Shown: one piece after another, positions 57,662 through 64,000 of the stretch | How the letters are laid out: every line of letters begins with the position of its first letter | Position numbering within the stretch: position 1 is the stretch's first letter | DNA from: Telopea speciosissima | Taxonomy: Eukaryota > Streptophyta > Magnoliopsida > Proteales > Proteaceae | Reading direction: 5' to 3' | DNA: 64,000 nt | Assembly (NCBI RefSeq): GCF_018873765.1 | Contig: NC_057925.1 | Location: 19,727,568 to 19,791,567 of the forward strand | The notes under the pieces: model-generated | What the model saw: only the letters and a program-made list of their open reading frames with translations | Told to the model about the DNA's origin: nothing | Databases searched by the model: none | Program-made: the position numbers and the translations under genes

Positions 57662-59663
57662 GATCTTCTTGTCTTGGGCATCTTTAATATAGAAACTAAA
57701 TGGCTTTCTTTAATGCTAGCCAGGAATCTGTGGCTTTCTCTTTTGCTAGGGAAGTAGTTTCAAGGCAGGGATAAAGATATTATTCCAATGGACACTTCTT
57801 TATGCGTTCTGCATTTTAAAAATTTACATTTGCTTCATTCCTTCCTTTTGAAATGTGTACTCGCACTGTGAAGGGTGACTCAGACTTAGTTTGGAAAATC
57901 CTTGCATCACCAACAGTTAAAAAATTATGAGGAAGATTTCCTCCAGTAGGAGTTAAAGGATATTTAAGAACAGAGCAACCTTTTCTGCCCCAAAGAGGGA
58001 TGATTTGGTCATTCTGAACTTTGGGTTGACACTGGATGGGGAATGCTCTTGGTTTGTCAGTCCAATTTAATGGCCCATACCAAATTTTTTGTGCTCCATG
58101 CAGTGGATTCTTTATATTATACTTTCAATATTCCAAAACTTTCAAGAAATTCCATGATCTCTCTCATTAGGAAACTAATTATCCTAATCAAATTTCATAA
58201 AAAAATTATACTAATTAAGTAATTAACAATTCCATTCTTATGGTTATGTTGATGAATGTTAAATACTGTAACTTTTCAACATCACTCATTTTATCAGTGT
58301 ACTGACATTAAGAGCTAAAAATTAGGAAGAAAAGAAAGAAATCAATTAATATAATTGAAATCCATTCCACCAGCAAACTACTTAATGAACATATTTAGCT
58401 ATGATGAAAGAAATGTACCTATTGTTTAAATGTTGTTTATAAACTTTGAATTATTGATGTGTGAAATAGAAAATGCATGGCAAAATGGAAATTGGAACAC
58501 ATTAACCCAACCTTTACAAAGGGGAGATGCAGGTGATTTTTTTTTTTTTACTCTTCATGAATCTTAATATAGCGAGATTGATCTAATGTACTTTGACCCT
58601 ATAAACAGGGGTAAGGCTGCGTACATTTGACCCTCCCCAGACCCTGCTAAACGCGGGATCCTTGTGCACTGAGTACTGCCTTTGATCTAATGTACTTTGT
58701 GAAGAAATTATCTAGAAATACAGTATGGAAGTCCCAGGGATGAAATTGCATGCTGTCAAAAATTCGGAACCAAGGTAGCATCCTAATGCAAAATACAGAC
58801 CATTCTATGCAAAAAGGAGCTGGCATTCCATTTGGAGGACATTGGATACCCATCATATATTATGCTAGAGGAATATGGAAATGCTAACCTTGTAGATTCT
58901 ATGATGTCACATTCCAACCACATGCATGCAGGGATGAAATCATTTTATTTTCTATTTCTTCTATTCTATGAGAAGATCTCTTGTGACATATCTAGGTAGG
59001 TAAGATGGTCACAGTCATTTATTTGAAGTTAGCAAAACCCAGATCTCTACATTTTCCTCAACTTTTTTGATGGGGAAATCAAGGTAGTTTTTAGGAAAAA
59101 AATTTAGATATATCTTTGAATAATGTTTCGAAGGAAGAGGGTTTTCGATGCTGCCTATGAAGGGGGAATCTCCCACGACAATTGAGGTAGATGAAATTGT
59201 TTGGGCTATAAGAACCCACATGGTTAAGGAGGAAAGATAGTGTAGGGAATGTGAGAGGGCATGGAAAACCATTCCCCCACTTATAGTATTAGCTGACTGG
59301 ATTATTGATCGTTGTACAGAGACCATCCATGGTGCTTTGGTTATGAATGGATGAAGGGTGCCTGTTCTTTTTACCACCCCCTACCCCTCCTCTTTTCACC
59401 ATGCGGACCTGATCCACGAGGATCAATCCTCAATCTTCAAAACTCATCTCTCTCATGCTTTCAAATGCCCTCCTTCCCTTCAGTTGCTCTGAATCCAAAC
59501 ACAAATGGGAGCAGAATCACAATATAGGATAAATATGAAAAATATATTATCCAAGACATTCATACAGCAAGATCAAAACACCTGAATTATAGGTAAAAAA
59601 ATTATCCCAATTTCATTTTGGGCCGGGAGGAGAAGACATATTTTCTAAGATGAAATTGTAGTT
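57662..59663. other. upstream segment of DUF247 copy 4 and flank of copy 5
   Basis: 57662-58950 is the duplicated upstream block; it is closest to 62742-64000 (about 95 per cent by eye). 58950-59663 is the downstream flank of copy 5, matching 55785-56230. No gene recognised; open frames are on decayed duplicated DNA. Confidence 0.7.
58596..58681 (+). mobile_element. 5'-truncated Au-like SINE with 18-bp target duplication
   Basis: 86 bp matching only the 3' half of the Au-like SINE (CAGGGGTAAGGCTGCGTAC, CCCTCCCCAGACC, GTGCACTGAGTAC). Flanked by TTGATCTAATGTACTTTG at 58578-58595 and 58682-58699. The tRNA-like half is absent, so it was truncated on insertion. Confidence 0.85.
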
Positions 59664-59673
59664 CTTACAAACA

Positions 59674-61345
59674 TAGTTGTCACGGCGCCATCGGCGATCC
59701 AAGTCGGTGGAAGGGTGTCACGTCGATATATCGACATGTCGACCATGTTTAATTTTTTATTTTCTCTATTTTTAATGTCATTGAGTATGCAATAATATAT
59801 GTCCTATAACATCAAAAAGCAACATGAAAGTGTACTACACTACTCCTAATAAACTATGCCACTATGGTTTAATTCATGAAAGTGTAACTAATATCCATTA
59901 GCGTATATGAAAGTATGAAAAATTGAAAATATAGATGACCTATCAAATAATTGAAAGCAATAGTAAAAATCAAATGATAGTGGACAAACTATCAAAGTAC
60001 TAGTTTTTCGCTATAACATTAAGTTGAAGGGGGAAAAGAAAAACAATCGAATTATGGACTAATGGAGTTGAATATGTGCGATGTTGTGTGTGGTCGTGTG
60101 GGGCAAGAAGAAGAAAAATAAAACACCTTCTCTCATTCTCTGTCTATGTGGAAGCCTGCAATTGCAAGGCAAGAAGCGAAAAGCTCAAAACCGAGAGGTT
60201 GTGTGCAAGCACGCAAGGCCGCAAGTGCAAGGCAACAAGAAGAAAAAAGGAAAAAAAAAAACGAGAGGTTCTGCTGTAAGCAAGCCGCAATCGCAAGGCA
60301 AGAAGAAGAAAAAGAAAAAAAAAGCAGTAATTGTGGTCATGTAATCGGAATAAATCCTCCCCCTCTCTGTCTCTCGACTATCTCCTCGTACAAGCATTGC
60401 GAAGAAGAAAAATAAAAAGAAAACCGAGAGGCTCTCCTCTCTGTCTCTCGAGTCTCGACTATCTCCCCGAGTCCCTGTTCACAGAGCGAACAAAGAGGTT
60501 GCGAAGAAGAAAAAAAAAAAAAAACCAAGAGGACCCCCTCTCTCGACTATCTCCCACTCGTACAAGTAGTTGCAACTTGCGAAGAAGAAAAGAGAAAAAT
60601 AAAAATAAAAAACCGAGAGGACTACTACCCCCCCTTACGTCTCTCAACTCTCTCCCTATCTCTCGTGTGTAACACTCAGAATCGCGTATGTGTGGCTATG
60701 CAAGACAAGAAGGGGAAAAAAAAAAAAAAAAACGATACTACTACTACTGTGGGAGGAGAAGAAGCTGAAGAAGAAGAAGTTAAGATTAGAAGAAGAAGAG
60801 GATCTTGGGAGGAGAAGAACTCGAACTAAAAATCGAGTTGCAGAGGACTCGGGAGGAGGAAGAAGAACCAATTTAGACAAAAATACAAATTACAAAATAA
60901 TAAAACCTTAGGAATGGAGTCCTAGAGGTTGCGACTTCCCGGAGATGTTCGTAACTTCGAAGGAGTGAAGAACTCGTTGCCTAGGAGTTGCAGGAAGCTT
61001 GCCGAGAATCTCGTCTCAACTCTCACGAGCTCTTCCTCACTTCCTCTCGTCTCGACTCTCCGAGGAGAACCTTGAAGTCTTGAACTGTTTAGGCGTTTAG
61101 CCTTTTGCGATTTCTATTTCCCCAAATTATTAGGGTAATATGTTTATTGCGGTGTATACTTTTAAGTTACACCTCCAATAGACATTAATAAAAAAGCATC
61201 TAAGCTATTAAATGGTTTAAAAAAAAATTTTAAATCTAACTTTTATATGTACAAATATCGACCGATATGCCAACATATCGTGGTATGGCGTCCATGGCGA
61301 CGCCATGGAAGCCATATCGAACGATATATTTACATCCACCATGGC
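59674..61345. mobile_element. 1.67-kb insertion with 9-10-bp target duplication past DUF247 copy 5
   Basis: Flanked by CTTACAAACA at 59664-59673 and 61346-61355. Comparison with copy 4's 3' flank confirms the DNA between is extra. It starts TAGTTGTCACGGCGCCATCG, a start common to a plant repeat family. Its right part carries mirror-like words (CCATGGCGACGCCATGG, ATATCGACCGATATG), with weak inverted ends only. The interior is AT-rich at both sides with a purine-rich degenerate repeat in the middle. No transposase seen. The 9-10-bp duplication suggests a Mutator-type non-autonomous element. It lies about 60 bp beyond the DUF247 stop. Confidence 0.7.
60070..60900. repeat. degenerate purine-rich tandem repeat inside the insertion
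   Basis: Four to six decayed copies of a unit of about 90-120 bp joining a GCGAAGAAGAAAA-type A/G block, an ACCGAGAGG motif and a CTCTCTGTCTCTCGACTATC block. Lysine/arginine-rich open frames on the plus strand and phenylalanine/serine-rich ones on the minus strand are products of this composition and not genes. Confidence 0.7.
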
Positions 61346-61411
61346 CTTACAAACACAAAAATAAGCAGAAAAACTAGTAGTCAATCATGTAACACTTGTA
61401 GTGAGAATGAA

Positions 61412-62741
61412 TTAGTGCTTCTTGGAGCTGTCATTGTTGTTGCTAGGGAAGATTGCGTAATACGTTTGAACCATGGTAAGCAGGAGAGCCAATGCAGCAG
61501 CAACTAAGGCAATTACAGACCATGGGTTACGGAAATATGTCTGATGCATTTCAGCCATCCAGGTCCCTACATTGCTGTTGTAGTGCTTTTCAATGCCACT
61601 CTTAACATCTCGATAAAGCTCAGGGTCCGGCACCAAGTCATTTGTCAAGTCATTAAAGAGATCAGCAACTTGCTGGTCGCTGCCAAGTACATTGTGAAGT
61701 ATTCCTTTTAATCTCAGCTCTTTCACATCCTCTGCGCTATCGATGAGAGAATCCAGGAAACAGATGTAAGAGGCAACGGTGAAGTCGTCGGAAGCATCAG
61801 GACATGTTTCATATGTTACCAAGTTTAACAACTTGGGCTTGGTTGAGTCATCTATGACAATAGGAGGTAGTAGCAGATATCCCTTGAAGATTCCACTTTA
61901 GAAACTGATATCCTTTAGGCTACAAGTAGTACTTCTCTTGCACACAATACGCGATGCTTTAAGCTCAGTGACTGCACGAAATGAATCCCAACCTTCCAAA
62001 TCTGTGTTGGTGGCGGTGTCGCCATCTCTTGCTCGAGACACAGGCCAAATGTGGGAGAAAAGTGGCCTCTTGGAAGGTGCAGCACGGACTAGTTCGTTCC
62101 GAAGTAGGTCGAGGAGATGAAGGGGTTGACTGTCTTCATGTGATGGAGGATTGCTGGGGAAGATTGTTTGCCTTTGAATGAATTTGGTGATCAATTCTTT
62201 TGAATTGTCTTCACCGTATCTCAAGTTCATCTTTGTATCCTCGAGCTTGTTTTTCATCAGGCAATCAATGAAATGGAGGAGAACAACCGTCCAGGAACAT
62301 CATGCTAATGAATTCTGCGTTGCTGAACCGAGCGGTTGATTCCTCGTCATAACACTCCCTCGCATCACGAGCCACCTCATCGAATTTGTAGAAATCTTTA
62401 AGGTCTCTCCCCATGACCAACTGCTTTGCTATTGTGATCTTGAGCTTCTCCAACATTGCAAGCTTGGGGTTGCCATGGTGATAAGGACCAAATGAGACCA
62501 CCATGGGATCAAAGTGTTCCTTGTTTTTGTTGATGTCACGCAGAGATGCTGGAACCTTGTGCATTCGGGGTTTTCTCGGAGCTTGAAGTGTTTCTTGCTG
62601 GCCACTGTCGGCCAATACCATCAGCAAACACTCAGGCTGGGAGCTCGATCTCTCCATGTTAATAGGAGTCATTCTCTCACACCCCTCAACCATAATGACA
62701 GATTTGATATTGGCTATGCTTTCTTGTTGGATTTCTTCCAT
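61412..62741 (-). pseudogene. DUF247 pseudogene, tandem copy 5
   Basis: Start ATG at 62741-62739 (MEEIQQESIANIKSV). The first 150 codons match copy 4 closely. A 2-bp deletion near 62282 then shifts the frame inside MMFLDGC. About 30 residues containing the LLENQxPF motif are deleted after LEDTKM (near 62230), and a stop codon falls near 61898. The rest is well kept, with LLNLVTYETCPDA, CFLDSLIDSAEDVKELRLKG, VADLFNDL and a C-terminal membrane segment WSVIALVAAALALLLTMVQT ending SSKKH at 61412. Apart from the three lesions the gene is close to copy 4 in its first half but clearly more diverged in the second half, where it is nearer to copy 1 in places (LGSDQQVADLFN), hinting at past exchange between copies. 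Confidence 0.88.
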
Positions 62742-64000
62742 GATTGATCTTCTTGTCTTGGGCATCTTTAATATAGAAACTAAATGGCTTTCTTTAATGC
62801 TAGCAATGAATCTGTGGCTTTTCTCTTTTGCTAGGGAAGTAGTTTCAAGGCAGGGATAAAGATATGATTCCAATGGACACTTCTTTATGGGTTCTGCATT
62901 TTTTAAATTTACATTAGCTTCATTCCTTCCTTTTGAAATGTGTACTCGCACTGTGAAGGGTGACTCAGACTTAGTTTGGAAAAGTATCCTTGCATCATCA
63001 ACAATTATAAAATTTTGAGGAAGATTTCCTCCAGTAGGAGTTAAGGAATATTTAAGAACAGAGCAACCTTTTCTGCCCCAAAGGGGGATGATATGGTCAT
63101 TCTGAACTTTGGGTTGACACTGGATGGGGAATGCTCTTGGTTTGTCAGTCCAATTTAATGGCCCATCCCAAATTTTTTATGTTCAATGTAGCGGATTCTT
63201 TCTATTATACTTTCAATATTCCAAAAATTTCAAGAATTTTCATGTTCTCTCTCATTAGGAAACTAATTATCCTAATCAAATTTCATAAAAAAATTATACT
63301 AATTAAGTAATTAACAATTCCATTCTTATGGTTATGTTGATGAATGTTAAATACTGCAACTTTGCAACATAACTCATTTTATCAGTGTACTGACATTAAG
63401 AGCTAAAAATTAGGAAGAAAAGAAAGAAATCAATTAATATAATTGAAATCCATTCCACCAGCAAACTACTTAATGAACACATTTATCTATGATGAAAGAA
63501 ATGTACCTATTGTTTGAATGTTGTTTATAAACTTTGAATTATGATGTGTGAAATAGAAAATGCATGGCAAAATGGAAATTGGAACACATTAACCCAACCT
63601 TTACAAAGGGGAGATGCAAGTGATTTTTTTTTTACTCTTCATGAATCTTAATATAGCGAGATTGATGTAATGTACTTTGACCCTATAAACAGGGGTAAGG
63701 CTGCGTACATTTGACCCTCCCTAGACCCTGCTAAGCGCGGGAGCCTTGTGCACTGGGTACGGCTTTTGATCTAATGTACTTTGTGAAGAAATTATCTAGA
63801 AATACAGTATGGAAGTCCCAGGGATGAAATTGCAGGCTGTCAAAAATTTGGAACCAAAGTAGCATCCTCTTGCAAAATACAGACCATTCTATGCAAAAAG
63901 GAGCAGACATTCCATTTGGAGGACATTGGATAGCCATCATATATTATGGTAGAGGAATATGGAAATGCTAACCTTGCAGATTCTATGATGTCACATTCCA
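62742..64000. other. upstream segment of DUF247 copy 5 (duplicated block)
   Basis: Nearly the same sequence as 57700-58950, in the same order and orientation, running off the window end. It contains its own copy of the truncated SINE. Another array member may lie beyond the window's right edge; nothing in view shows it. Confidence 0.75.
63680..63765 (+). mobile_element. truncated Au-like SINE, duplicated copy
   Basis: Same 86-bp SINE remnant as at 58596-58681, with flanks TTGATGTAATGTACTTTG (63662-63679) and TTGATCTAATGTACTTTG (63766-63783). Identical position shows one insertion event copied by segmental duplication. Confidence 0.85.

Noticed and set aside
60076-60911. lysine/arginine-rich and phenylalanine/serine-rich open frames on both strands
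   Set aside because: Composition artefacts of the A/G-rich and CT-rich tandem repeat inside the insertion at 59674-61345.
62265-62951. longer N-terminus for DUF247 copy 5 starting at 62951
   Set aside because: The extra 70 codons lie in the duplicated upstream block. Copies 3 and 4 start at the ATG equivalent to 62741.

Overview
This is a stretch of nuclear DNA from a flowering plant, probably a woody eudicot or magnoliid (the lineage is inference). The evidence is a DYW-type PPR gene, a family of DUF247 genes, Ty1/copia and Ty3/gypsy retrotransposons with initiator-Met primer sites, an Au-like tRNA-derived SINE, plant L1 LINEs, Mutator and hAT-like non-autonomous elements, and scraps of plastid DNA. 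It is gene-poor. Only three genes look intact: DUF247 at 6470-7945 (-), DYW-PPR at 29379-31055 (+) and DUF247 at 56276-57661 (-). Two small spliced exons at the left edge may be the 3' end of a fourth gene.

Layout. 1-6.1 kb: possible exons, a 30-bp minisatellite, a 140-bp tandem duplication, a 191-bp Mutator-type MITE with a perfect 9-bp target duplication, and LINE scraps. 6.4-8.9 kb: an intact DUF247 gene and its upstream region. 11.1-22.1 kb: one nested structure. A Mutator-like element with about 120-bp inverted ends and a 9-bp target duplication contains a young copia element (11996-17091). It also contains an hAT-like element, which in turn holds a 5'-truncated LINE (17871-21497). 22.1-29.3 kb: mostly featureless AT-rich DNA with one 0.55-kb MITE and an LTR-like relic. 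29.4-31.1 kb: the PPR gene. 31.4-39.3 kb: a degenerate gypsy-like pair of LTRs enclosing a small GAG-bearing non-autonomous element (33383-36731). 39.7-41.4 kb: a solo LTR with a perfect 5-bp target duplication.

41.5-64 kb: a DUF247 array, all on the minus strand, with four further copies. Copy 2 (41515-49150) is split by a rearranged copia complex that itself carries a 713-bp insertion. Copy 3 (52330-54329) is a pseudogene interrupted by about 760 bp of shuffled plastid DNA (clpP, petN, psaA and psaB pieces). Copy 4 (56276-57661) is intact. Copy 5 (61412-62741) is a pseudogene, with a 1.67-kb insertion just past its stop codon. Copies 3-5 share about 1.2 kb of upstream DNA and are segmental tandem duplicates. 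A short SINE insertion shared by copies 4 and 5 but absent from copy 3 orders the duplications. Between copies 2 and 3 lies a candidate Pack-MULE (49786-51512). It carries fragments of two unrelated host genes: a TPR-like protein and the N-terminus of an EDR4-like protein.

No operon-like or defence-like gene system is present. The interesting content is the layered history of insertions, gene-fragment capture and DUF247 birth-and-death. All boundaries and identities were read by eye; no database search was possible.
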